From contig OZ025860.1 in assembly GCA_964019425.1 (NCBI GenBank), positions 124,001 to 188,000 on the forward strand: DNA of 64,000 bases, in the 5' to 3' direction. Each line of letters starts with the position of its first letter. Position 1 is the first letter of the stretch. The position numbers and the translations under genes were made by a program. The stretch is from Flectonema sp. DT1601 (lineage: Eukaryota > Euglenozoa > Diplonemea > Diplonemida > Diplonemidae). Under the pieces are notes generated by a model. That model did no database searches, was not told the DNA's origin, and was given only the letters and a program-made list of their open reading frames with translations. Below, piece after piece: positions 44,057-56,809 of the stretch.

Positions 44057-44496
44057 ATTTGTTCATTAAGCTGCTGTCTATAACAATTGAGATGATGTCA
44101 AAAGTACTATTTCGTATAGTCAAACTACTTTTTACAATCCTAACATCGTAGCCATCAAATTCGTAAACTGAAAATACCTGAAAAAGTGAGAATAATATAA
44201 GTTTTAATGAAACCGTATAAAAACAATTTGTTACATGTCAGCTACTAAAATTGTACCTGTTACAAAGAGCTGTATAGAAAAAGTCTATCCGTTAAATCGT
44301 TTTACTCAACTCATCGTTTACGGTGTCATCTAATTTATTGTCAATCTGGTTTAGAATGGGGAAAAAAAAAAAGATCAAAATATATTTCCCCTTTCCATTG
44401 TTATTCTTTTTTTCGCTCATAAAAAAAAAAAAAAAAAACAGAAAAGATGGCTCACATGGAACCTGAGTTTGAATGGAAGTATTCACTCACTTCACT
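44057..44496. other. Spacer and probable 5' leader of the PB1-SH2 gene
   Basis: Contains minus-strand pyrimidine-rich acceptors near 44175-44190 and an A run at 44421-44438. No separate gene seen. Confidence 0.55.
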
Positions 44497-45273
44497 TCAC
44501 TTCGCAGATACAGGAACAGGATCCTTAATACTGTTAATCCAGTGTAACAGTTCTTTTGATTCTTTTGAAACCGGAAATCTATTTGATACATGTAAATCAA
44601 ACTCATGAGAAGCCTTCGCAAGTAGACATCTAATTCTATACAACTGATCGCTGTTTAAACATTTCAATAGTGTCGTTACTCGAAGGACTGCTATCACTAC
44701 TGATAGCATGTCAGTACTTGCTGATGGAGATGGATTTGGTGACAACAAACAAATCAAATCAACGCTACTAACAATTGGTGTAAACACTGAATCAGAAATA
44801 GCCTCTTGTAGTGTGAATGAACACTGAGAAAAACTACTGCAAATCGATGATATTTTTCTAATTCCAGACATGTGAATGTCACAGTTGGTAGTGGTAGTGG
44901 CAGTTGGTTGATCAAACAGAAGGAAATCACGGTTTAGATCTTCTTTGATTGCTCTGAATACACTTTTAGCAGCTGTAGTGATGTATCCACACTCAAGACA
45001 ATTCTGACTATAACGAAGAATTCCTTCCAGAGGAGGTGATGAAGTAGTTTTGTTCGTGCTATTGTTCCAATCTTGTTCGTCGTGATCCCAATTCCAATGA
45101 TCCCAATCTTCATAATCTTCATAGTATCCGTCATAGTCGTTATAGGCGTATTTATTATTATCCTTCTCTTTTATCGTCTCCAACTGTTTTCTCGCCTCTC
45201 CTGGACTTCTGGCTTTCTCACCTGCCTGTTGCCATTCTTTTTCGAGTTCATCAATTTCACACGGTCGGATCAT
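44497..45273 (-). CDS. Unknown 258-residue protein
   Basis: Single exon from ATG 45273, 9 nt after the acceptor CTTAAACAG. Seen: a charged helix at 1-37 (EIDELEKEWQQAGEKARS), an extremely Asp/Tyr/Trp-rich stretch at about 40-68 (DYDGYYEDYEDWDHWNWD), then a compact helical region with four Cys in the first half and Leu-rich helices (VIAVLRVTTLLKCL, LYRIRCLLAKASHEFDL) to the end. No membrane segment and no signal peptide. I do not recognise it. The composition is protein-like and the start context fits the neighbours, so I regard it as a real gene. Confidence 0.72.
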   Translation of the reverse strand: MIRPCEIDELEKEWQQAGEKARSPGEARKQLETIKEKDNNKYAYNDYDGYYEDYEDWDHWNWDHDEQDWNNSTNKTTSSPPLEGILRYSQNCLECGYITTAAKSVFRAIKEDLNRDFLLFDQPTATTTTNCDIHMSGIRKISSICSSFSQCSFTLQEAISDSVFTPIVSSVDLICLLSPNPSPSASTDMLSVVIAVLRVTTLLKCLNSDQLYRIRCLLAKASHEFDLHVSNRFPVSKESKELLHWINSIKDPVPVSAK

Positions 45274-45454
45274 TTGTATATCCTGTTTAAGAAGTTATAA
45301 AATTAGTTCTCATTTTAGTTTTTGAAAGGGTTTCCTTTTTGTAGATGTCGGAACCGAAAAGACAGGTCTGCCCGATTCCTGTTCTCCATCTTTTGCTAAG
45401 ATAATAAATCACTGTCACTGGTAGTTGACATAACGTTATGCTGGACGAAAGAGA

Positions 45455-45487
<33 letters not shown>

Positions 45488-45800
45488 TAGAAATAGAAAT
45501 TGGAAATCAAAAAAAAAAAAAAAAAAAAAAAAAAAGTTCCTTACTACAATATTGGCCACTGCTATTGTTAATAACACAAAACCGATTTTTGACCGTGTAC
45601 CTCTACTTCGCTTTACAGGGTTCATTTTTTTTTTTTTTTTTTTCCTCTAATTTTCAACACAAAATCGCCACTCAAATGGCGTCTGAATAAATGCATTTTT
45701 TTTTTTTTTTTTTTTTTGATAAGTTTCACTCAATAATAAAAGTGAAAGAACGCAAATACTACCCCCAGACAGCTAGGGTGACGAGGGGTTTGAATTTATA

Positions 45801-45840
<40 letters not shown>

Positions 45841-46190
45841 TGGCAGGTTACTACCACCCACATGAAAGGTGGCCTGCCGAATACATTAAAAAAAGGGATA
45901 AAATGTTACAAAAGAACATCCTTCTTTTATTTTTTTTTAATTTTATTTTCCCCCCCTCTCAGCAGTTCTGCGACTCTGAGTGTGGCACGCACGCAAAAGA
46001 CGAAACAGCATAACCTATTTGAATGAGAACAAAAGAGGGGAAGAAACAAATATTGATCCCTGCTTCTTTTCACCTTCCTCCGGGTACGTTGAATATGCTG
46101 CACAAAATCAAAAGCAACATTTAAAAACATTATTTATTGAGAGGCAAACACAAAAATACAAAAAAGCGTTGTTAAAAAGACTACAGTTTG
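45274..46190. other. 0.9-kb spacer with four very long A/T runs
   Basis: A runs at about 45460-45487, 45509-45535 and 45808-45835; T runs at 45626-45644 and 45695-45718. No gene seen. Confidence 0.6.
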
Positions 46191-49100
46191 TTATTGTCCC
46201 CAAGGATCACTACCAGGAAGTCTATTAGTAGGAGTTGGTTGATCAGCTGTTAAGAAACTATTTAATAAAGTAGTGATAGCATTATTATTATCATCTCTAT
46301 CATCATCTTGAAGTGGAGGTGGTTCTTCACTGTCAGACACAGATCCGTAATCTTGGTCTTGTTGAACAAACTGTGGATGAGAGAAGAGCGGGTTTTCAGA
46401 TGAGAACAAATTAAATTCTCTTTGGGGTTCAGTCTCTCGCAGAGCACCAACTTCAAGAGGATAGAAGTCACTCTGTGAAGTCGGAGGTGGCATTGCAGGA
46501 ATTTGTTCCACTACAGCAGGTCGTTCAGTCAGAAACTGAATACGCAATTCCGCGCGGTCTTCTTTCTCGGTGTGAGATGTCGCCTTACGCGTTGCTGATT
46601 CCTCATTTTCGAATGATTGAAGTCGAAGTGCGTCGTCCTTTTCCTTCATGACGACGAGTTCTTTACGAAGTCGGAAGAGTTCTTCTTCTTGTTCCGCAGC
46701 TTTTTCTCGTTCTTCGTTATTGTTATCGTCTGTTTCTGGAGGAGAGCTTTCTAGAACAGGTTCCTGTGGTACAGAGTTAGTGATGTCTGTCACTTCTTCT
46801 TCTGATACCTCCTCTGGTTTTATAATCTGTTCTTCTTCTTCTTCTCTCTTCTCTGGTTTACTGCTACTGCTTGGAGATGAGGGAATTGATAGTTTCTCTC
46901 TTTGTTTCTTCGATAACTTCTTCTGCTTTTCCTTTGCAACCGGTCGCGGTTTTTCAGTCTTTTCGACTTTCCGTTCCTTTTGGTTAACGTCTTTACCCTG
47001 TTTTATTAGTTTTTGTGATTAATAATATAACCCAGAGAAAAAATCAAAAAGCAACAGCTAAACACACCTTTGAAATATTCAACTCCGCTTCACGTTGATG
47101 ATGTTGTTTAGTTAGTTGAGTTGAAATGTATCCATCTGTTGAAGAGATTTGTTGAAGAATTGACTCAACGGATATTTGATAAGCGATTGGTTGTTCTTTT
47201 CGTAGTAATTCATCAACTGAATCCATTACAGTATCAACCATGAGAAGAACTCCAATTACAAGAAGAAGAAAAGTACAATACGACCTAACAAATGAATCAG
47301 CAGACTCAGCAGTAGCCATCAGTATTGGAAATAGAGGTTCCGGTAGTGATCCAAACACAGGTAGTTCTACACTAATGCAATCACTTCCTGGTAGCCATAC
47401 TCCCTTTGCAGCATGTGGAACAGTCATTTGTCCTCCCAACTCTGTTGAACAGATTGCTAAAGTCGCATTACTCTGTTGAACCAACAGAGTCGGTTCAAAT
47501 ATCACTCTGAAAGTAATATTTCCTCCGGGTTGTAGTACAGAGTTAATCTCTGAATCATGACTACATGGATATATACCCTCTAGTCGAAGATCACCAACAC
47601 TGCATGATAGAAACTTACCAACTTTATAACCAGCTCCTACCACATTTACAGCAATAGCTCCCTCATTCTTTAGTAGTAATGTGTACTTAGAACGTATTGC
47701 TGGTAGTGGAGGGTTGAATGGTGGGGGATGTGGCCAACCAAAAGCATTCAATATGTACCTCAAGAAGTCAAGTGGTGATACTGGAGCATAACTTAAGTCT
47801 AAAATAGCATTTAATTGTTTGTCAGATAGTCGGAGGGTTACTTTTGATTTCTTGCGAGGGTTTTTTTTACTTTTTCCATCCACAACAGATAATTTCATAT
47901 AACCTAATCTCGCATGGATCGTAACAAACTCATAACCTGTTGGAGTACGTATTCCAATTGTGTTCGCTGAATGACCAGAATCAGAAACGTTCTTCGAACT
48001 CGAATGTTGTTGAAACACAACAGGTCCTATTCTATCAGACTCACCAGGAAGAAGTGTTATTCTTCTGGTTGCTTGTTTTAATGATCGTCCCCATTGAGAA
48101 GTATCCCCGATGTGAATTTCTTGCTGTTTTCGTTTCCGTCCCTTACCACTGATATACTTCCTCTCAGCAGCAGCTACTATTTCACTCCAGTCTGGTGGAA
48201 TCTCAACAAGTTCGAGTTCAACATCAAAAGGAAGAGGATTGGTAACACTAATCCAGTTAGATGTTTCAGTACCTGGTGGTGAAGGTGGTAATTCTAAATT
48301 GATATCATCAGCGAAGGGGTGAAGTGTAGCGTTTGCCTGTACCCAGAAAGTTCTGGTTATTTCTGATCCAAGACCCTCTACTATGAATGATGTCGTAACA
48401 TATGTTCCTATCTCATCACCAAGTAACCTGTCGTAGAACTGTTGTAGTTGAATGTGTTCCTCTGCGTCACTTGGTGTGAGTTGCATTGTTCTTCCGAATT
48501 CAGTTCCTGCAACAAGCTGAACTTTGATATCAATAGTTAAGTCATAAGGAGTATTCGGTAATAGTCTTTGTGAAGGAAGTTGGACAACAATACTCGATGA
48601 ATGACTTTTCACAGAGGCGACTCTCAACGGAGAGCTAAAGCTATGTTGCATCTGTGCCGTGATAATTTTCATAGTTCCACAGTTGACGGAAAAGTAGTCG
48701 GCACTTGATCCACCCGCTGTTTTATTTTGAGATTGCAAAGCACGTTGCCAGTCTTCGGTTTCTCGACCTTTTAACCTCCACAAGATCTCACCAGCTATTA
48801 TACTAAATCTAACTGTGAGGGATACCTGTCTTGAAGTAGTACTGACACTACTTCTCTTGGTGTCAAATATTATTTTTATCTCACGATCTACTCCACCACT
48901 GCCTGACATATAAACTTTTGGAAGGTGTTTATCAACATCCTTAGGAAGTGTTAATGTCATTTTTCTAACTGAGTTTGGTGATACCGGGTTGTCTGTTCCC
49001 ATCCCACTCATTGAATAATTATTAATTTTGTGCAACACGTCATCATCTTCACATCCTGCCACCGTATAAAACACCGCTGATTTAAATACTGATATCTTCC

Positions 49101-50931
49101 AAGGAGTTGGATTTGCTAAATAAAAAACAATTTTTCTATTATCAGGAGGTAGTGGACCAGCATCAATGACTCTGCTTTCTTTATGATGACCTGTCGTGTT
49201 AGTAACAACTAACCCACCGTTATGAACCGTAATTGGAATGAAAAAAGATGTTAAATTCGTCTTTACAATTAACGTAACAATTGCACTGTAGACAGGTGTT
49301 GGAGGAAAGACTCGAAGAGTAATAACAACAGGACAACCCTGTTGATATGGTTTTAGAACTGTATTTGCATCAAGAAGAAGACCAGCCATGTATCTTGACG
49401 ATACCGACACTGAATCAACTCGAATTGGTTCATTAAAAGTACTATAAAGAGGGATTCTACTGTGCTGAATAGTATGAAGACCCATATCCTCATTCTGAAA
49501 TGTTGTCGTTGACAATGGATATATAATCCTTCCGTATAAGGTCCTCACTCTAATTGGAATAGCTAATACTGAAGAATCGTTGAAGTACACTTGTAATGCT
49601 TCGTTTATAATACCTTGAACATATCCAGTTGCTACTACTTCGGCAACCACAGCAGTCTGACCTGGATAAATAACAACACTGCTGTCATAAGATAACAAAA
49701 GCAATGAATTATTTGAAGCAAAGTTAACAGTATTGACAGTAACGGGGCTTTCACCATCGTTAAAAACTGACACCGGACGAAGACGGGTTTCTGATAGGGT
49801 TGAGAGAAGTCCAAAATCAAGTTCGTTTGGAACTGCAAAAAGTTCAGTCGCAGAAATTTGAATAAAAACAGGAACATACAATGAGACCTTTCCAGTTACT
49901 ATAACTGTTTCTTCACTACTGTCAGTTGTGTTCTTGCGAGATGATTGATATTCATCTTCTGTTTCTTCTTCGGAATCATCAGAATTGAATGACGGGACGG
50001 TAATCAACTCAAGTCGGAGTCTACTTCTAAAAGCACCTGTTTTCGGAATATTCGCAACAGCGTAACCAATTACACCAAACTTCCGAGGAGGTATCTGAAA
50101 TTGAGTCGACGGAGCTGGATCACCACTATGAGATATTGCTAATTGGATATAATGTTGACTGGATTCAATATTCTTAACAACTAACCAATCATCGTGAGGA
50201 TTGTAAACTTCAATTTCAATTCCAACAGCAACACCAGGAGGGGTTCTTCCCATACTGATAGCTGTCACATTATAGTCACTTCTTACTCCATAGCCTTCTA
50301 CAGGTATGCGAAGCTGTCCAAGTGAGGATGTTATAATTAACTGAGTCGTTGACTTTATTGGTGTCGATGGAATAAATCCAATCGAGAGAGTAATGTTTCC
50401 ACCAGGTGGGAGAACATGATAGCTTCCTGACTTCTGCGGAAACATAAAAAACGAACCTTCCCACGTATCAATCATAGGATGTGGTCTCACATAACTAGAT
50501 TCATCCTCAGAGAGAATGACTGACGTTATAGTTATATCTTTAAAACCTGAGTTTATAAGTGCAATGGATTCCTTGTGAGATTCACACACGCTAGCTGAGG
50601 TGAAAACCACACCTCCTTTTGAATACGATGAACCTTCAATTCTTAAATCATCAATGAAATCCGTAGTTGAAGTGTGTTTACTAGATTTCTGTCTCAACAG
50701 ATGCCTTCTAGCCAAATCGACTCCTTTTCTGTAATATTCAGTCCGTTCTTTCTCAGCAGGTGTATTTTTTATTTCAACGTCACCCAGGCTGTTAAAACCA
50801 GATTCTTTTAATTCTTCCAAATTACTGATAACCATCACAGTCGGTATAGATCTTATCTGGTCCATATTTACTTGAAGTCCAGGAATTAAATAAATTCCCA
50901 TCATCATCGAAAACAATGTAAGCCACTGCAT
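46191..50931 (-). CDS. TMEM131-like protein with PapD-like domains
   Basis: Two exons, 50931-47068 and 46997-46191 (donor GTGTGT, acceptor CAG, phase 0), give 1556 residues. Seen: a signal peptide (MQWLTLFSMMMGIYLIPG), a large lumenal part with PapD-like beta-sandwich blocks (LPPGGNITLSIGFIP; PPGVAVGIEIEVYNPHDDWL, the TMEM131 block; LLPGESDRIGPVVF; LQPGGNITFRVIFEP), one membrane helix at about 1213-1237, and a charged Glu/Lys/Pro-rich cytoplasmic tail that occupies nearly all of exon 2. In animals TMEM131 handles collagen cargo at the ER through its PapD-like part and binds TRAPPIII through the tail. The cargo in this organism is unknown. An acceptor TTATTTTCCCAG ends at 50962 before the start. 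Confidence 0.87.
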
Positions 50932-51176
50932 CCCTTCAACAGGGACAGTTCTTACAACCGGCTGGGAAAATAAAGTAATAAAACAAAGTTATTTTTTGAT
51001 AAAAAAAAATTTTTTTTTTTAAAAATGTCTGTAGTATTTTGATGTGTTGTGAGGGTCCGTCCTGTTTAAATAATAACAAATATTAAAAAAGTTGAAAATA
51101 TTTTGGGTATTTACAAAAAAAAAAAAAATACTATTCGTTTTGCAAAACAAGTGTAAATGGATAAGGTGCGAAAAAG

Positions 51177-54100
51177 TTACAATGATTGTTTGTTCTTCTT
51201 CAGGTCTACTGGAAGTAGATCATCAGTGGCACGTCTTCCAAGTGGCTGTGACATTAGCCATGGTCGTTCTGAATCTTGAATTGGTCTCTTGAGTAGTCCA
51301 CAAAGTGGAGTGACTTCAATTAAAAGACGAGTCTGACGAGGTATCCAAACAAAGGCTTTTACTAACGGTACTAGTGAAGCGACTACTGCCACTATACTGG
51401 TGAATTTATAAACCAAAGGCATCGAAGAACAAAGTGACCTGACCGACGCAGAAGTTCTGGATCCGAGGGTACAAAGTCTTGCGTAGTTTCGATTCTTTTT
51501 AAGTTTTGCAACTCGCATGTGATTTTCATTATGATTATCTGTTGGTTCAGAGACCGTTATGGTACAATACGGTGTTGAAATTAGTGTTGTTGATGGAAGG
51601 TGTTCATCTATTGGTTGTTTGAAAGTGTTTCGTTCATCATCTCCCTCTTCAGTTGTATCAGATCTCTGACCATCACTGTCGTCAGGTATTGATAGTCTCA
51701 TCCTTTTTAGTATGTCATCTTGTTCTTCTTCTACACTAGTGTCACTTTTATCATCATAAGAATGCTCTTTCTTGTTAAAGACATTTCTGATAGTGGTATT
51801 CGTCTTGAATTGTGGAGATAAAACTTTATATTTCCAATTGATATTTCTACTTTTGTTTCGTTGTCTCAAAGTTATCTCACTGAGTGTTGGTGATAACACG
51901 ACTGGGCTCACTGCAATGATTTTATTAGTATCGTGGTCAACAGTGTAGAATTGATTTTTCTTTTTATCTAGATAACGATTTGAAGCGATGCTAGATAAGT
52001 CAGTTAACTGTCTCATGCTAACATCATAGTCTGGGGTTCCAGAGTCAAGTTCTGAAGACTGAGTGGTGATTGATTTTAAAGCGAGGTCTCGTTTCTGTTT
52101 TGAAGTTAAAAACTCAGGCTCATGAACAGAACAAGCCACGACAATGAGAGACGTTGAGACCGCCGCATCCTCAGCTGGAGTTATTATCACAATGTTGTAT
52201 GATTCTAATTCCTGTTGAATTGTTCTTTGTTTCTTTTTAATAAATGATTTCATCGCTACTCTTGTTCCGTCCTCTAACAGTTTTCGAACCGCAACTATTC
52301 CCATTAAATTAACTTTCGGTTTAACAGTTTCCTTAATACAGTTTATCATCATTGAAAAGTCTTCTGATTCGTTCATTGTTAGTTTCATGTTCTCAATCTC
52401 TTCAGGTATTGAAAGAGAAACAGCTTCCTGGATAGGAATCGTTCGTTGAATTGAGATGGCTTTGTTATTTATACTTCTTTCGTATTCTTGATCAGTAAGT
52501 CTGTCAGGTTGTGAAAGAAACGTAACACTACTGAGACGGTTCAACATCGTGTGACGTGTTTCTAATAAAGCATGTTTACTGCTAGAGACTGAAAGTAACT
52601 GTCGTCTTGGAGAGTCTGGATTTATTGATTTTCCCATAATATTAATGGCTGACTTCTTAGGTTTGTGTTTCGTTTTTTTTCGTCCCCTGACAACAGCTTT
52701 TGCGATTCCAGCGACCGCAGTGACAGCCACAGCAGGTGCAGTATCTCTAATTATATTTAGTGTATCAATGTTTTCTGAATATCCATATATCTTATAACAA
52801 GAAGATAGAGTCCACGGAGGAGGTATATCAACATAAGGGACTGAGCTGTAATCTCGTTTTTTAACAGATCGTGAGATGAATTCTGATTCAGACATAACAA
52901 CCGATTCACGTATATAACTTGTTGAGGCTGAAAAACTTTTATTAAGGTTCTCTTGGTTGTAATTATCAAGGTTTATTTTCATATTGTTAATAAGATTTCC
53001 CTTTTCATCAACACCACGATCTGCTTCTGTCCAATTAATAAGACCATGTAATGCTCCCGAGAGAGGACCAACAGTACTTCGGTATCGCTGTTGTGTTCTT
53101 TTTTCAAGAGAAATTTTCAATTTATTATTTATACACTCCGTTGATCTCTCGGCTATCGGAAGTGGTTCATGTGTTTGTGCGTTGCTTTTTGATAATTTTC
53201 CGAGAAGTCGACCCCACATACTCCAAAACCTTACAGCACAGTCCTCACCCGTTGTTACTAAACAGCTGCTCTTTAGATGCTGTGTCGATGCTATGGTCGT
53301 ACACCTCCCTTCATGAGATTTCCAAAAAGTTATTAATTTCACGTGTTTTCTCCTGTTTGATGCTACAACCTCATCTCTCACAACGACCTTTTTATTAACT
53401 TTATTCGGTTGAAACGGTGGAAGTGAAAAGAACGAGAGATAAGAAGGATCTGAATTACCATTCTGAGGAATACCTTGTAAGTCGTACACAGTGGTATATC
53501 CACAATCATCAATGCAATAAAGTATTGAAACAGATCTAAATAAGTCATTTTTAGACTCACCAGAGTAATACACCATTCCCGTCACAACAGGGAGGTTACT
53601 TACATTAGAAGAACAATACGAAACCCAACTACATAATTGGACTCCACTTATGTCCCACAGATGGAGACCTCCACAAGCATCAGCAGAGACGAATTGATGA
53701 AGCGTTTCGATTAATTGAAGTGCTGTTACTGTTGCGTGTTTCGGATTGTTTACGCAATTACATATCCACCTCCACTCTGGAGCAGATTGCAATGGTCCCT
53801 TTGGTGATTGCAACCTCCATATTGAGATAACATTTCTAGTCTCACCCAATAATAAGTATTCCAACCTCTGACTGTATTGTAAGGAATACGCATCAGTTTT
53901 TTCTGATGTTTTCAAAAAATCACATAACTGCATTGCTACCATTGTTTGTTTACTACCAGACGGGTCTATCAGAACTTGTGAACGTCCGTTTCCCTCTGAA
54001 GATATTAGAATTTCAGTGTTTCGGATGGTAGTGTAAACAAGTCTCTGAATACCTCCCAAATGATGAGCGAATGACGCAACTTGAATACCACATGTATTAA

Positions 54101-56511
54101 ATATATATAACGTTCCATCATCAAGACCTGCGAATACCCTATCCTCAATAGGACTATTGACAGCAAGTGATGTCACTACTTCATTACAAGTGAATAGAAT
54201 TCGCAATGGTATTCCTGTTTCTCCATCCCAGAGACGAACATGATTGCTTGCTGCTGTAATAATCTGTTTGCGGGTTATTAAGAGGCAGGTTGCCGCGACA
54301 GCGTATTGTTCTGCTTCTCCAAGACTTACTTTCTTTTCAATTTTTTCATAATTTAGTAACTGCAGTGACCCCGCAGCTCCGTCTGCACCTCCACACGTTA
54401 AAATCATTTTATTCTTCTCAAAGTAGAAAAGGTCTGAAAAACTTTCTCTACCGTCAACACTAGAAGCTTCGACATCTTGTTGACGTTTCATTTTTGTAGC
54501 GAAGGCGCTGCGTTCGTTGGAGTCTGCTGTGCGAGTTCTCGCATTTGGAGAACAGTTAACAGTGTGTACTGATTTCAACATCCTCAAGTCCCACACCTTC
54601 AAACATCCTCTACAGTCTATTGATAATAATTGAGGTGTATTAGGAACACAACACAGCTTTGAAATCTTTCCCAAATGCGGATCTGGATCTCTCAGTATAA
54701 GCGGCTTCGGAGCCATCCCACAACTTGGTACCCACAGGTACGGATACGGCTCCTGACCAGAAGACGCTATGAAATTATAATGTTGAGCATAATCCATACA
54801 ATGAACACCTGATTTTGATTTGTATTTTATTATTCATTTTCTCACTTTATGTAAGCCGTTAAGATGATGAAATTCATACCTTGTGAATGACCAATTAATT
54901 TAGTAATTGGTTTCATAGAGTGGGGGTTTGAAATACAAATAGAACTATCTAAAGAAGCTGTCGCTAACATATTATCAGGCAACAGTAAGAAGCATGAAAT
55001 AGCTCCAGAGTGGACAACGGTATTGCTAATTTCTTTTGAGCAATAGTCGCTACCGATTTTAAGCCAGATGACACGACCTTGTCGGCTTCCGCAGAGGAGC
55101 TTTGATCGATCCCGTTCGAATGTAAATAATGAAGTTTGACTAACCTTCAAGTTGGTAACAGAATACTGATGGGTAGTACCTGTTATGATTGTTTTGTTGT
55201 TACTTTTTTTTTTTTTTTTTTTTTTCAAGATTTGTTGAAGACAAGACAAACATACCAATATCATATAACCGAACACATCCATCTGATGTTGATGTCGCTA
55301 GAACGTGATTGCCTTGTGTCCCAGGTAGTAATATGTCAAGGTCGAGAGTCTTGCCATAGTTTATATCCCAGGGATATGATTGAATAACTCTCATACCAGT
55401 CGGGTTTACTAGTCTGCAGATATTATCCTTTCCTAAGAATATCATTCTCGACAACCCATCAATATATCTAATCTTCCTCAATCCTTTTATTGCTGCACCA
55501 CTTCCACATGTTCGTTTTGAGCCTGGTGTTGTATCCACTCGACCAGTTTTATAAGTTGTTAAAATATAAGATCGGATTAATGGGGTCAATTGATCCTGTT
55601 TTTTGGTTCTTAGATGTACGAAGTCAATAAAATTTGTATTAAAAACATCTCAAGAGACATACATGATAAAAAGAATCATTTTTAATTGACGCTCCGATTA
55701 AATAAGCGTTTAGATCTTCCCAAGTGATTTCATCTTTTGAGTTCATGTCAATTTCAGAAAATAGTGAAGCAAGAGACCATTCAGCAAAGCGATTGGTACC
55801 AAGATAATCCATCGAGTGTTGAGAAGAAGGTCTCGATGATGATAACGCTGCCCATTCATGCATGAGAGTAGTTTCACGAGAGCGAATCGCACTGCGAGTG
55901 TTGTAAGATTTTATGATTCTTTCTGATAGCTTCCAAGTATCATTCTGAGTTGTGTTCTGTTGTTGTAAACTCCTTCGTGTTTGAATTAGTTTCATCATGT
56001 TATCAACAAATTCAAATCCTCGAAGGGTTTGTCTCTCACTCTTTAAAAAGATTTTTTTAATCGGTTCCGTGTCCCCCAACAATTGCAAAACTGATATCGC
56101 AAATGCTCTTGACGATGGTTTCCAAGCTCTCTGTGAGTCTGATGGAATTCCCTTTCCAACAAAAGCGGTTTCTAATTTTGCCATTCTCTCTGAATGAGAT
56201 CCACCAGCATCGCTCTGAACTATCAGTTGTTGTGGTTCATGAAATAGAGAAGTAGTTTGTATTGATGAATCGTTCTCTTGTTGTTTAAAAATGCTGTTCC
56301 AAAAATCTTCACTTTTCTCATTTTGATCGTGTGTTGATATTTTTTTCTTTACAGTTGCTTGCTGTCTGTCAATCCTCGAGACGTCATCACTTCTGTATAA
56401 TAAATCATCGCAAGTAGGACTATTTTCAGGTTTTCTATGTGGTTCCCATTTCACAACCGACGGAAGAGGAGATCCGAGTGTATACTTCCTTTGAGAATCT
56501 TTAATATACAT
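51177..56511 (-). CDS. EF-hand / WD40 protein of the WDR49-WDR64 type
   Basis: Four exons, 56511-55663, 55595-55256, 55179-54880 and 54808-51177, stay in frame for 1706 residues; donors are GTATGT or GTATGA and acceptors CAG. I start at the first ATG after the acceptor CAAACAG (56531-56529); an upstream coding exon is not excluded. Seen: an EF-hand near residues 245-275 (EIDMNSKDEITWEDLNAYL), then a WD40 array from about 330 to 900 (LASTSDGCVRLYD-type blocks, GHSQGVHCMDYAQHYNFIASSG, CRGCLKVWDLR, NHVRLWDGETG, CAVRFWSMWGRLLGKL), then a long Ser/Arg-rich, mostly disordered tail. The EF-hand directly before two propellers is the WDR49/WDR64 plan, found mainly in ciliated organisms. Its precise role is unsettled; an axonemal location is inferred. 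Confidence 0.85.
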
Positions 56512-56809
56512 CTTAATTTCATTATTTACTGTTTGAGAATAGTTATTTTCATACACTTCTCTCTTTAGTTTTATTTATATTGCTCTTTTTCTGTAAAAGG
56601 AGACTTGGTAAATTTATTATTTTTTGTATTCTCAAAAAAGGAGATACGTTTCTTTTTTTGAAATAATTCAAAAATTGAAAGCTAGAATGCAGCAAAAACA
56701 GGTTTGCAGTCATCGTGACTTCAGAATACCCAATAAAGGTTTCAGGTACACATTTACAGGTGTTCCTGACTGGCTTGGTGATCAAACAGGTGGATAGATG
56801 TCAGTGGTG

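Noticed and set aside
56549-56785. 78-codon minus-strand frame just upstream of the EF-hand/WD40 gene
   Set aside because: Not in frame with the gene and no consensus donor links them; an upstream exon elsewhere cannot be excluded.
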